Assembly: GCA_000961805.1 (NCBI GenBank)
Contig: LADV01000261.1
Location: 1-7,625 of the forward strand
Reading direction: 5' to 3'
DNA: 7,625 bases
Origin: Peptococcaceae bacterium BRH_c23
GTDB lineage: Bacteria > Bacillota_B > Desulfitobacteriia > Desulfitobacteriales > Desulfitobacteriaceae
In this document: positions 1 to 5,663 of the stretch, piece by piece
How the letters are laid out: each line of letters opens with the position of its first letter
How positions within the stretch are numbered: the stretch's first letter is position 1
The notes under the pieces: model-generated
What the model was told of the DNA's origin: nothing
Database searches by the model: none
The model's input: only the letters and a program-made list of their open reading frames with translations
Program-made: the position numbers and the translations under genes

Positions 1-306
1 ATCAAGAGCGATATCCGCGATGTGGTAGGAGCCATTGAAATCGGGCGAGCTACCATGCGCAAGATCAAACAGAACCTGGTATGGGCGTTCGTTTACAATA
101 TCACAGGGATTCCCTTAGCCGCTGGTATCCTGTATCCATTCACAGGGTTTTTAGTTAGCCCGGAACTTGCTTCCTTCTTTATGGCCATGAGTTCGGTATC
201 GGTAACGCTGAATACACTCCTTTTAAAACGCTACCAACCATCGTTCGGGAAGGACCAGTTAAATACCAGTGCGCACTCGGTGCCCCAACCACAAACAGCA
301 CGCTAA
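1..306 (+). CDS. copA: Cu+-exporting P1B-type ATPase, C-terminal end (partial at window edge)
   Basis: The open frame enters from the left edge and stops with TAA at 304-306, giving about 101 residues. It begins just after the hinge of the ATP-binding domain (IKSDIRDVV), continues through the conserved stretch GRATMRKIKQNLVWAF, and ends with the last two membrane helices. The first helix carries the YN pair (VYNITG) and the second carries MAMSS, an MxxSS motif. YN plus MxxSS is the known signature of the Cu+/Ag+-specific P1B-1 group, where these residues form part of the intramembrane metal site. The protein would sit in the cytoplasmic membrane and pump monovalent copper out using ATP. A polar tail of about 18 residues (KDQLNTSAHSV...) follows the last helix. 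The N-terminal metal-binding, CPC and DKTG motifs lie outside the window. A small membrane protein gene starts 15 bases downstream and is probably co-transcribed. Confidence 0.9.
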   Translation: MKSDIRDVVGAIEIGRATMRKIKQNLVWAFVYNITGIPLAAGILYPFTGFLVSPELASFFMAMSSVSVTLNTLLLKRYQPSFGKDQLNTSAHSVPQPQTAR

Positions 307-321
307 AGAGGAGGTTTTACT

Positions 322-540
322 ATGAACGAGTTAGAAGCAAAAGCCGCCAGGCAGTCTTTCGTGGTTTACACTGCACTTTCACTGGCGATAACCCTTATAT
401 TCCTGGTAATCACATGGGTAAACGGAAATACCTATACTTCCGTGGCCCGAATTGGCGGCATGGTTTGGGTTTTCATCCTGAGTATGATTGTCTTTATGCC
501 GATCGTCATTCCGGTGATGAAGAAAAAGGTCATGGGATAA
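322..540 (+). CDS. small two-helix membrane protein in the copper ATPase transcription unit
   Basis: This gene codes for 72 residues and starts at ATG 322, with a strong AGAGGAGG ribosome binding site at 307-314 and a 7-base spacer. I do not recognise a named family. The protein has a short charged N-terminus (MNELEAKAARQ), then two clear hydrophobic segments at about residues 13-33 and 44-66, and a basic C-terminus (MKKKVMG). By the positive-inside rule both ends are probably cytoplasmic. Only 15 bases separate it from the copper ATPase stop codon, so the two are likely co-transcribed and the protein may assist the transporter. That role is inferred from position only; there are no Cys or His residues and only scattered Met residues that could bind metal. 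The good ribosome site and clean membrane topology argue that it is real. Confidence 0.75.
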   Translation: MNELEAKAARQSFVVYTALSLAITLIFLVITWVNGNTYTSVARIGGMVWVFILSMIVFMPIVIPVMKKKVMG

Positions 541-688
541 AGAGCGTGGCTGCTCAAGTGACAGTGTTATTTATGACATCTATCCATGTTTAAGTGGCAA
601 AAACGGGTCATGGAACTGTCCAAATGATTGGGTAATATTTAGTCAAGCGAACTTAGATTTATAAACTGTTCTGAAGGAGGAACAAGAT

Positions 689-1468
689 TTGCAGCAAACT
701 TTATTCAGTGTTGGGGGATTTTCTCTTGGATCTTACGGTGTAGTGGTTGCCCTAGCGATATTAATTGGCTTAGCGGTAGCCTATCATTTAGCCTCATCTG
801 AAAAGGAATACCGCCAGCATCTTATCGACTTGGTTCTCTTTGCAGTAATCGGAGCTATTATTGGAGCCCGTCTTTGGCAAGTCTTTTTCTATGAATGGGA
901 GTACTATTCCCTCCATCTCGTCGAAAGCCTCATGATATGGCACGGAGGCATGGCTATTCAAGGAGGCTTGGTTGGGGCTTTCATTGTGGGATGGATCTGT
1001 ACTCGTAAGTATAAACTTAATTTTTGGAGAATGGCAGATATTGCCGCCCCTGGGATTATCTTGGGTCAAGGACTCGGGAGGATTGCTTGCTTTCTCAATG
1101 GGGATGCCTATGGTAGTCCGACGAACCAAGGGTTTGGCCTGGTTTATCCCCAAGGAACACCAGCCTATGCCGCCTATGGTAGCCAACCCCTATGGCCTGC
1201 AGAGGTATGGGAAGGGCAATGGGATATGGTTGTTTTTGCTCTGATCATAATCCTTCCGCGTTGGCTCAAACTGCCGAGGGGTATCCTCTTTTTAACCTAT
1301 ATTGTGCTCTATTCACTGGGACGGTTCGGACTAGAATTTTTACGAGGGGATGGCGCACGTTATCTATTCAACTGGACTTCAGCACAATGGAGTAGTATGG
1401 GGATGATTGTTATAGCCCTTGTTTCTGCAGCTGTATTAACGTTGTCAACGAGGACTGCGAAAAATTAG
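689..1468 (+). CDS. lgt: prolipoprotein diacylglyceryl transferase
   Basis: This 259-residue integral membrane enzyme transfers diacylglycerol from phosphatidylglycerol to the lipobox cysteine of prelipoproteins, the first step of lipoprotein maturation. The start is TTG 689: GAAGGAGG at 673-680 lies 8 bases upstream and no ATG is better placed. Family landmarks are the WHGGMAIQGGLVG loop near residues 84-96, matching the HGG...GG segment of Lgt, and the signature GQGLGRIACFLNGDAYG near residues 126-142, with the invariant Arg and Asn of the Lgt motif. Near the C-terminus, LGRFGLEFLRGD matches the conserved second Arg region. About seven hydrophobic segments and the overall length are usual for Lgt. 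The CFLNGD version of the signature resembles the clostridial/deltaproteobacterial branch more than the E. coli one. It stands alone, with 148 bases before it and hairpins after it. A weak promoter might lie around 611-638 (TGGAAC, 16 bases, TAATAT). Confidence 0.95.
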   Translation: MQQTLFSVGGFSLGSYGVVVALAILIGLAVAYHLASSEKEYRQHLIDLVLFAVIGAIIGARLWQVFFYEWEYYSLHLVESLMIWHGGMAIQGGLVGAFIVGWICTRKYKLNFWRMADIAAPGIILGQGLGRIACFLNGDAYGSPTNQGFGLVYPQGTPAYAAYGSQPLWPAEVWEGQWDMVVFALIIILPRWLKLPRGILFLTYIVLYSLGRFGLEFLRGDGARYLFNWTSAQWSSMGMIVIALVSAAVLTLSTRTAKN

Positions 1469-1544
1469 ATGGATGATATATGAAATTGAAGGAGGCTGAA
1501 TCGTATATCAATAAGAATAATCGAAACAGTTTATTGCTTCGATA

Positions 1545-1597
1545 GAGGGATTCTGAATATCAATCAGGATCCCTTCTTCATGGCTTCCTTTAAAGCC
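1545..1597 (+). terminator. hairpins downstream of lgt, likely terminator region
   Basis: Two adjacent hairpins follow lgt. The first pairs GGGATTCTGA (1547-1556) with TCAGGATCCC (1564-1573) across a 7-base loop, ten pairs including one G-U, and runs into a modest T-rich tail. The second pairs GGCTT (1582-1586) with AAGCC (1593-1597) and is followed by TTTT. Together they probably end lgt transcription before the PepSY-protein promoter. Between lgt and the hairpins, GGAGG at 1491-1494 has no start codon at a useful distance and looks like an orphan. Confidence 0.5.
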
Positions 1598-1628
1598 TTT
1601 TCATGCTTTTATCGAATCTGAGAGTGAA

Positions 1629-1683
1629 ATTCATAACAAATTCATAACTCATTCACAGCATATTCGAATTGATTAGATATACT
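1629..1683 (+). promoter_or_regulatory. four tandem 11-bp operator repeats plus -10 box (OmpR/PhoB-type activated promoter)
   Basis: Four contiguous 11-base units all begin ATTC: ATTCATAACAA (1629-1639), ATTCATAACTC (1640-1650), ATTCACAGCAT (1651-1661) and ATTCGAATTGA (1662-1672). Six bases later comes TATACT (1678-1683), a good sigma-A -10 box; no good -35 box is present. Direct repeats with 11-base spacing replacing the -35 element are the known arrangement for PhoB/OmpR-family response regulators, so this is probably a two-component-activated promoter. Transcription would start near 1690, about 57 bases before the ATG of the exported PepSY protein. The 68 bases from 1629 to 1696 recur at 5803-5870 with five substitutions. 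Which regulator binds is unknown; none is encoded in the window. Confidence 0.75.
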
Positions 1684-1746
1684 TTGAGACATGAAGTCAG
1701 AGTAGTTGTAAAAATATTCTTGGGTAAAATTAAAGGAGGAAAAAAG

Positions 1747-2718
1747 ATGAATAAGAAAAAATGGATTGTAGGACTCTCAATTGCAGGTGTGATGGCGCTA
1801 TCGGGTACAGCCTTCGCCCTAACCACTGGGTCAGTTCCCGTGAAATCTGTGGGACAAACCCTTGGATTTGTACAGACTGTTGAAACAACAGCACAGAGTA
1901 GTCAGCTTGGAGCACCTCAACCTACACTTGCAACACCGTCTTCCCCAAATAATGAATCGAATGTGGTTACCACTCCAGGACCCAACGGTTACAGTGGTGG
2001 TTATAACATGATGGGAGGCCAGGGTACGAATGGATACAGTGGTGGTTATAACATGATGGGAGGCCAGGGTACGAATGGATACGGTGGAGGCTATGGCATG
2101 ATGGGAGGCCAGGGTGTTAACGGATACGGTGGAGGCTATGGCATGATGGGAGGCCAGGGTGTTAATGGATTTGGTGGAGGTTACGGTATGATGGGCGGTG
2201 GCTATGATGCAAAAAGCTTAGGTGTCGACCTCACAAACGGCGAAGTCACCACATCTGATCAAGTAGTAGCCATTACGAAGGCATATACTCAAAAAACTAA
2301 CCAGGAGGTTGTCGTGGGCGAACTTCATGAATTTGCAAATGGATATGAAGTAGAGCTCAAAGAGGGAGCGACAGGGGCTAAAGTCTATGAAGTTATGGTT
2401 TACAAGAATGGTGGACAGATCATAACTGAAATGGGTCCGAATATTATGTGGAATACAAAATATGGACATATGAATTGGGGGAATAACGGGGCGGTTACGG
2501 TCAGTGAAGAACAGGCTGCGAAGAGCGCTCAAGAGTTTGTAGCCAAATTGGGCCAAGGATATTCAATTGGAAAACCAGAACTAGCGCCGGGTTACTATGA
2601 GTTCATGATTCAGAAAGATGGTAAGGATTACGCGGAACTTGATGTTAATGGATACACAGGTCAGGTTTGGTTTGAAAACTGGCAGGGACCTATTATTAAA
2701 ACTATTGATGCAAAGTAA
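1747..2718 (+). CDS. exported Gly/Met-rich repeat protein with two PepSY-like domains
   Basis: This gene codes for 323 residues. I chose ATG 1747 because AAAGGAGGA (1732-1740) lies 7 bases upstream and the protein then opens with a classic signal peptide: MNKKKW, a hydrophobic core, and AFA at residues 22-24 as the likely cleavage site. The longer in-frame TTG start at 1669 would lie inside the promoter. After a Ser/Thr/Pro/Gln-rich linker (about 45-79), residues 80-154 form five 15-residue repeats with the pattern NGYxGGYxMMGGQG. Two PepSY-like alpha/beta units follow, about 168-228 and 250-312; the second ends in a typical YAELDVNGYTGQVW strand turn. Met pairs in every repeat plus Met/His/Trp in the linker (residues 231-244, NIMWNTKYGHMNW) suggest Cu+/Ag+ binding, consistent with the copper ATPase nearby, but this is inference. 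PepSY domains are known mainly as peptidase-inhibitor-like or envelope sensor modules. It would be released or held in the wall; there is no lipobox or LPxTG. Confidence 0.85.
   Translation: MNKKKWIVGLSIAGVMALSGTAFALTTGSVPVKSVGQTLGFVQTVETTAQSSQLGAPQPTLATPSSPNNESNVVTTPGPNGYSGGYNMMGGQGTNGYSGGYNMMGGQGTNGYGGGYGMMGGQGVNGYGGGYGMMGGQGVNGFGGGYGMMGGGYDAKSLGVDLTNGEVTTSDQVVAITKAYTQKTNQEVVVGELHEFANGYEVELKEGATGAKVYEVMVYKNGGQIITEMGPNIMWNTKYGHMNWGNNGAVTVSEEQAAKSAQEFVAKLGQGYSIGKPELAPGYYEFMIQKDGKDYAELDVNGYTGQVWFENWQGPIIKTIDAK
1984..2208 (+). repeat. five in-frame 45-bp tandem repeats
   Basis: Units start at 1984, 2029, 2074, 2119 and 2164, all within the exported PepSY protein. Units 1 and 2 differ at two bases and encode NGYSGGYNMMGGQGT. 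Units 3 and 4 differ at one base and encode NGYGGGYGMMGGQGV. Unit 5 is the most diverged and ends in GGGYD. The pairwise similarity suggests stepwise duplication of single units, so copy number may vary between strains. Confidence 0.95.
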
Positions 2719-2745
2719 AAAGGAAATTAGCCAACGAAAGCAACT

Positions 2746-2781
2746 AAAGGGCAGTGGCTCCACAGGGAGAAACTGCCCTTT
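2746..2781 (+). terminator. strong hairpin after the PepSY-protein gene
   Basis: AAAGGGCAGT (2746-2755) pairs perfectly with ACTGCCCTTT (2772-2781), and the loop can add CTCC/GGAG (2758-2761 with 2766-2769). It begins 28 bases after the stop codon. The flanking AAA and TTT runs allow function in both directions, although the T run is short. Confidence 0.7.
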
Positions 2782-2832
2782 GGCACGGTTATGGGGATTG
2801 GACACAAGGAATATATTGGATAAAGTGTGCGC

Positions 2833-2861
2833 TTGACAAAAGGGGCATAAGAATCTTAAAT
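2833..2861 (+). promoter_or_regulatory. candidate sigma-A promoter for the decayed transporter gene
   Basis: A perfect TTGACA (2833-2838) is followed after exactly 17 bases by TTAAAT (2856-2861), which matches four of six positions of TATAAT. It points at the substrate-binding-protein remnant that begins about 15 bases later. It may be a relic, or it may still drive an untranslated RNA running towards the sigma factor gene. Confidence 0.4.
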
Positions 2862-2874
2862 CAATTTATAGTAA

Positions 2875-3236
2875 TCCGATTTAAATACTACGGGAGTAGA
2901 AATACTGGAAGATCTCAAAGAGAAAAGGGTAGGGACTTCTCAGGGAAGTAATTATGATGCGATGGCCCAGAACGTGGGGGCAATCATCACACATTATCCT
3001 GGATCAAATGAAATTTTTGCAGATCTCAAAGCAGGGTGTATCGATGCCGCGATTAATGATCGTCTTTTTGTCGCTGAGTATTTGTTAAAACAGCCGAACT
3101 AAGGTTTGAAAGCGGTCGGACCAGTTTTAATCCTTCTCAATTGGCGTTAACCATTAGAAAAGGGAATCAGGATTTAGTGGATGCGGTAATGACACGCGTT
3201 CAGGTTTGGTTAGAAAGGAAATGGAGCTTATTCTAG
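2875..3236 (+). pseudogene. decayed ABC transporter substrate-binding protein (amino-acid type, SBP family 3), C-terminal part
   Basis: Frame 1 from 2875 reads ...VEILEDLKEKRVGTSQGSNYD..., then HYPGSNEIFADLKAG and IDAAINDRLFVAEYLLKQPN. This follows the second lobe of family 3 solute-binding proteins: the DLKGKxVGVxxGS hinge, a YxxxxExxxDLxxGRIDA stretch, then the YLLKQ segment. It is broken in three ways. There is no N-terminal half, because a stop at 2872-2874 precedes it and no start is visible. An in-frame TAA sits at 3100-3102, after which the same frame continues GLKAVGPV. A one-base loss in the T run near 3125-3128 then shifts it, and the frame starting at 3129 resumes NPSQLALTIRKGNQDLVDAV and runs to TAG at 3234-3236. 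The intact protein would have captured an amino acid or related solute outside the cell for an ABC importer; no permease or ATPase genes remain nearby. It overlaps the 3' end of the convergent sigma factor gene by 9 bases. Confidence 0.8.
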
Positions 3237-3824
3237 TCCAAACCTGTTCAAGGTTATGGTACCTAAGTTTTTATAGTTCGTATTATTGTTTAACGTTTTA
3301 CGCAGAGATAGCCGGGCTTTGTGTAATCGCCATTTTACTAACTCCACGGAGCAATCTAAAATCTCGGAAACTTCCTTTGTCGAACAACCATTTAGCTCTC
3401 TCAAGACAAAGACTTCTTTTTGCTGATCGGGTAAGTTTGCTATGGAAGTGAATATAATATTCCTCGTTGCATTTTTTTGGCAGGCTCGGTCCGGGTCCTG
3501 TAAGGTATCAACCTTCGAAAATTTAGGATCGGGTTGCTCTGCGGCCATCTCCTTGCGAACACAGCTCTTTCGTTGATGGTCAACCGTAACATTTACAGCT
3601 ATCCTATATAACCAGGTAGAGAATTTTGACTTACCGTTAAACGAGTGTCTTGATTGAAATGCTTTTAGAAAAGTTTCCTGAGTTAGATCTTGGGAGAGGT
3701 AGTAATCACCCGTCATTCCATAGATTAAATTAACTATTTTTTCTTGATTTTGAGAAATTATTTCTTCAAAGGAAAGATCCCCTTCAAATGAATCAGCAGT
3801 ATAAAGATTTTCCTTGATTTTCAC
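3228..3824 (-). CDS. ECF-type RNA polymerase sigma factor
   Basis: This gene codes for 198 residues. The start is GTG at 3824-3822, with GAAGGAG (complement of 3834-3840) about 9 bases upstream; no ATG fits as well. Region 2 spans about residues 26-88 and holds the typical stretches DLTQETFLKAF and FSTWLYRIAVNVTVDHQRK, which bind core polymerase and the -10 element. Region 4 spans about 122-178 (LPDQQKEVFVLRELNG, then the helix-turn-helix STKEVSEILDCSVELVKWRLHKAR), which recognises the -35 element. An acidic 20-residue leader precedes region 2, and a 20-residue tail after region 4 (ending NRFGLE) is unusual and reads to the junction with the neighbouring pseudogene. ECF factors generally respond to envelope or redox stress and are held by an anti-sigma partner. 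No anti-sigma gene is adjacent: downstream is the convergent pseudogene and upstream are the haem-DoxX genes, transcribed the same way. The regulon is unknown. Confidence 0.93.
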   Translation of the reverse strand: MKIKENLYTADSFEGDLSFEEIISQNQEKIVNLIYGMTGDYYLSQDLTQETFLKAFQSRHSFNGKSKFSTWLYRIAVNVTVDHQRKSCVRKEMAAEQPDPKFSKVDTLQDPDRACQKNATRNIIFTSIANLPDQQKEVFVLRELNGCSTKEVSEILDCSVELVKWRLHKARLSLRKTLNNNTNYKNLGTITLNRFGLE

Positions 3825-3916
3825 AATTGTTCACTCCTTCGGATTAACCCTAATTTAAGGATGCCCAATAAATTGGATATTAAATTAAACCTTTGGATAG
3901 TTATTAATATATTGTA

Positions 3917-3961
3917 ACAGACAAAACCCTCGGATGTGGTGGTCCGACGGGTTTTGCCTGT
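3917..3961 (-). terminator. terminator hairpin between haem-DoxX copy 1 and the sigma gene
   Basis: CAAAACCC (3922-3929) pairs with GGGTTTTG (3949-3956), extended inward by CGGA/TCCG and outward by ACAG/CTGT, with an 8-base loop. Read on the minus strand, the stem ends in GGGTTTTGTCTGTT, a fair intrinsic terminator. It lies about 20 bases past the DoxX stop codon and would separate that gene from the sigma gene, which then needs its own promoter in 3825-3916. Confidence 0.75.
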
Positions 3962-3981
3962 CACTATTAAATTGTAGCGAA

Positions 3982-4650
3982 TTATCTGCGTTGATATCGG
4001 TCCCTAATGAGCCTATCGATAGAAATAGTTCCAGCCCCGTTAACGAATAAGAAGAGTGCGACTAAGAAAAGTACAAAAACATATTCGATTCCGCCTTTAT
4101 CTAAGAAGAAACCGTTCGGCAGATGAACCGTAAAAGCTGCTCCTAGCGTAACGAGAGCAATTCCCAGAGCAGCAGGTCTCGTTAAAAAGCCTAAGATTAA
4201 AGCTAATCCGGCAAAAAACTCAAGTAAAATTACCAAACCGGCTATGGGAGGGGCCAGATGTACTGTCTGAGTCAAGTAGCCCATAGTTCCACTCCAACCA
4301 TATCCCCCAAACCAACCCAATAATTTTTGTGCTCCATGAGCGAAAAACACGATTCCGAGAGCGAGGCGCAAAAGTAGATCAGTTTGGAATGAAGTGCCTG
4401 TAAAGACTTTTTCACATAGGCTTTTTTCATTAGTTAATGCACCAACTACCGGGAAGTTTTTAAAAATGTCTTCTGTATGAGGACCTTTAGCAAAGTCAAT
4501 GGTTAAATCTCTACCAGCTTTTATTCCAGCATGTTCTCCATCTTTGAAGACACTAGATACATCGTAAACTTTTCCTTGATAACCCACATAGGCGGGCATC
4601 TTGATTCCGTTAAAATCACTTAATTGTGTATCTGTGAATTTTCTCATCAT
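3982..4650 (-). CDS. cytochrome b5-like haem domain fused to DoxX membrane protein, copy 1
   Basis: This gene codes for 222 residues. The start is ATG at 4650 or the adjacent ATG at 4647; AAGGAG (complement of 4656-4661) sits 5 or 8 bases away, so the second Met may be preferred. Residues 1-75 match the cytochrome b5-like haem/steroid-binding fold: FTxTQLSDFNG, PAYVGYQGKVYDVSS, then EHAGIKAGRDLT and KGPHTEDIF. His40 and His58 occupy the places of the two axial haem ligands of b5 (HPGG and GHS), so haem binding is credible. Residues 88-207 form a DoxX domain with four hydrophobic segments, including RLALGIVFFAHGAQKLLG and LLEFFAGLALILG. DoxX relatives include a subunit of archaeal thiosulfate:quinone oxidoreductase and the mycobacterial DoxX-SodA-SseA membrane redox complex. 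I infer a membrane electron-transfer protein; substrate and partner are unknown. Relative to copy 2 it has D7, Q9, M18, K27, E60, C79, F88, L143 and F155. Confidence 0.88.
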   Translation of the reverse strand: MMRKFTDTQLSDFNGIKMPAYVGYQGKVYDVSSVFKDGEHAGIKAGRDLTIDFAKGPHTEDIFKNFPVVGALTNEKSLCEKVFTGTSFQTDLLLRLALGIVFFAHGAQKLLGWFGGYGWSGTMGYLTQTVHLAPPIAGLVILLEFFAGLALILGFLTRPAALGIALVTLGAAFTVHLPNGFFLDKGGIEYVFVLFLVALFLFVNGAGTISIDRLIRDRYQRR

Positions 4651-4709
4651 AATAACTCCTTATTTTTCGGGTAAAACTTAGCGTTCAACCGATGTAATTT
4701 TCTTGCCTA

Positions 4710-4723
4710 GGCGGTACCAACCT
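4710..4723 (-). promoter_or_regulatory. T-box-like motif in leader of haem-DoxX copy 1
   Basis: Read on the minus strand, this is AGGTTGGTACCGCC, which agrees at 12 of 14 positions (counting the free position) with the T-box antiterminator consensus AGGGTGGNACCGCG. The gene start is 60 bases downstream. Only about 43 bases of unit 1 lie upstream, too little for a complete T-box leader with its specifier stem, and no terminator hairpin separates the motif from the gene. It is therefore a relic or a coincidence, or a different operator: GCCTAGGC and GCTTAGG flank a GGTACC core. Confidence 0.25.
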
Positions 4724-4856
4724 AAGCTTTATATAATTAAGACGGATTAATTTCTATTTGGATAGTTTGTTCACTCCTTCGGATTAACCCTAATTTAAGG
4801 ATGCCCAATAAATTGGATATTAAATTAAACCTTTGGATAGTTATTAATATATTGTA

Positions 4857-4901
4857 ACAGACAAAACCCTCGGATGTGGTGGTCCGACGGGTTTTGCCTG
4901 T
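4857..4901 (-). terminator. terminator hairpin after haem-DoxX copy 2
   Basis: This is an exact duplicate of the hairpin at 3917-3961, lying between the two haem-DoxX genes. It would limit read-through from copy 2 into copy 1, so the two are probably not a simple two-gene operon. Confidence 0.75.
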
Positions 4902-4921
4902 CACTATTAAATTGTAGCGAA

Positions 4922-5590
4922 TTATCTGCGTTGATATCGGTCCCTAATGAGCCTATCGATAGAAATAGTTCCAGCCCCGTTAACGAATAAGAAGAGTGCG
5001 ACTAAGAAAAGTACAAAAACATATTCGATTCCGCCTTTATCTAAGAAGAAACCGTTCGGCAGATGAACCGTAAAAGCTGCTCCTAGCGTAACGAGAGCAA
5101 TTCCCAGAGCAGCAGGTCTCGTTAATAAGCCTAAGATTAAAGCTAATCCGGCAAAAAACTCAACTAAAATTACCAAACCGGCTATGGGAGGGGCCAGATG
5201 TACAGTCTGAGTCAAGTAGCCCATAGTTCCACTCCAACCATATCCCCCAAACCAACCCAATAATTTTTGTGCTCCATGAGCGAAAAACACGATTCCGAGA
5301 GCGAGGCGCAAAAGTAGATCAGTTTGGAGTGAAGTGCCTGTAAAGACTTTTTCATATAGGCTTTTTTCATTAGTTAATGCACCAACTACAGGAAAGTTTT
5401 TAAAGATATCGTCAGTATGAGGACCTTTAGCAAAGTCAATGGTTAAATCTCTACCAGCTTTTATTCCAGCATGTTCTCCATCTTTGAAGACACTAGATAC
5501 ATCGTAAACGTTTCCTTGATAACCCACATAGGCGGGTTTCTTAATTCCGTTAAAATCACTTAATTCAGTAACTGTGAATTTTCTCATCAT
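4922..5590 (-). CDS. cytochrome b5-like haem domain fused to DoxX membrane protein, copy 2
   Basis: This 222-residue protein has the same length and architecture as copy 1: a b5-like domain at about 1-75 with both candidate haem-ligand histidines (40 and 58), a short linker, then a four-helix DoxX domain at about 88-207. Compared with copy 1 it has nine replacements: D7V, Q9E, M18K, K27N, E60D, C79Y, F88L, L143V and F155L. Five of these fall in the b5 domain and two in the linker. The ribosome site and paired ATG starts are the same (ATG 5590 or 5587). Copy 1 has a Cys at 79 that is Tyr here, so this copy has no cysteine at all. Both frames are intact, which suggests both are kept by selection or that the duplication is recent. 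Upstream lies the T-box-like motif and then an A/T-only stretch, different from what lies upstream of copy 1. Confidence 0.88.
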   Translation of the reverse strand: MMRKFTVTELSDFNGIKKPAYVGYQGNVYDVSSVFKDGEHAGIKAGRDLTIDFAKGPHTDDIFKNFPVVGALTNEKSLYEKVFTGTSLQTDLLLRLALGIVFFAHGAQKLLGWFGGYGWSGTMGYLTQTVHLAPPIAGLVILVEFFAGLALILGLLTRPAALGIALVTLGAAFTVHLPNGFFLDKGGIEYVFVLFLVALFLFVNGAGTISIDRLIRDRYQRR

Positions 5591-5649
5591 AATAACTCCT
5601 TATTTTTCGGGTAAACCTTAGCGTTCAACCGATGTATTTTTTTTGCCTA

Positions 5650-5663
5650 GGCGGTACCAACCT
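5650..5663 (-). promoter_or_regulatory. T-box-like motif in leader of haem-DoxX copy 2
   Basis: This is an exact duplicate of the 14-base motif at 4710-4723, 60 bases from the start of copy 2. The motif and its flanks are unchanged between units, while three bases of the leader between motif and gene differ. The same doubts apply. Confidence 0.25.

Larger units (their letters stand above)
3827..4766. repeat. 940-bp tandem direct duplication, unit 1
   Basis: The unit starts just outside the sigma factor start codon and carries that gene's ribosome site and leader, a terminator hairpin, one haem-DoxX gene and the upstream region of that gene. It abuts unit 2 without spacer. The two units have no length difference. 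I count about 21 substitutions by eye, the first at 4186, so 3827-4185 is identical to the matching stretch of unit 2. No obvious short homology marks the two outer edges. Confidence 0.95.

Noticed and set aside
794..1395. Other open frames overlapping lgt on both strands (130, 90 and 67 codons)
   Set aside because: They are shadows of the clearly conserved lgt frame, with no ribosome sites and no recognisable domains.
1480..1545. 17-codon frame after lgt starting at ATG 1480
   Set aside because: It lacks a ribosome site before the ATG, has no recognisable features and ends at the terminator region.
1669..1746. Longer version of the PepSY repeat protein starting at TTG 1669
   Set aside because: The extra 26 codons lie inside the operator and -10 box, and ATG 1747 has both a good ribosome site and a signal peptide.
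1984..2208. CRISPR array
   Set aside because: The repeats are contiguous, in frame and without spacers; they encode a peptide repeat.
2218..2951. Open frames on either strand across the end of the PepSY gene and the following spacer
   Set aside because: They run through the terminator hairpin or antisense to a conserved domain, and show no family features.
4660..4690. ECF-type promoter (GAAC ... CGAA) directly before haem-DoxX copy 1
   Set aside because: The spacing is only about 13 bases, and the start of transcription would fall on the ribosome site.
4410..4766. Complete T-box riboswitch upstream of the haem-DoxX gene
   Set aside because: Only about 43 bases of unit 1 lie before the motif, with no room for a specifier stem and no terminator pairing with it.
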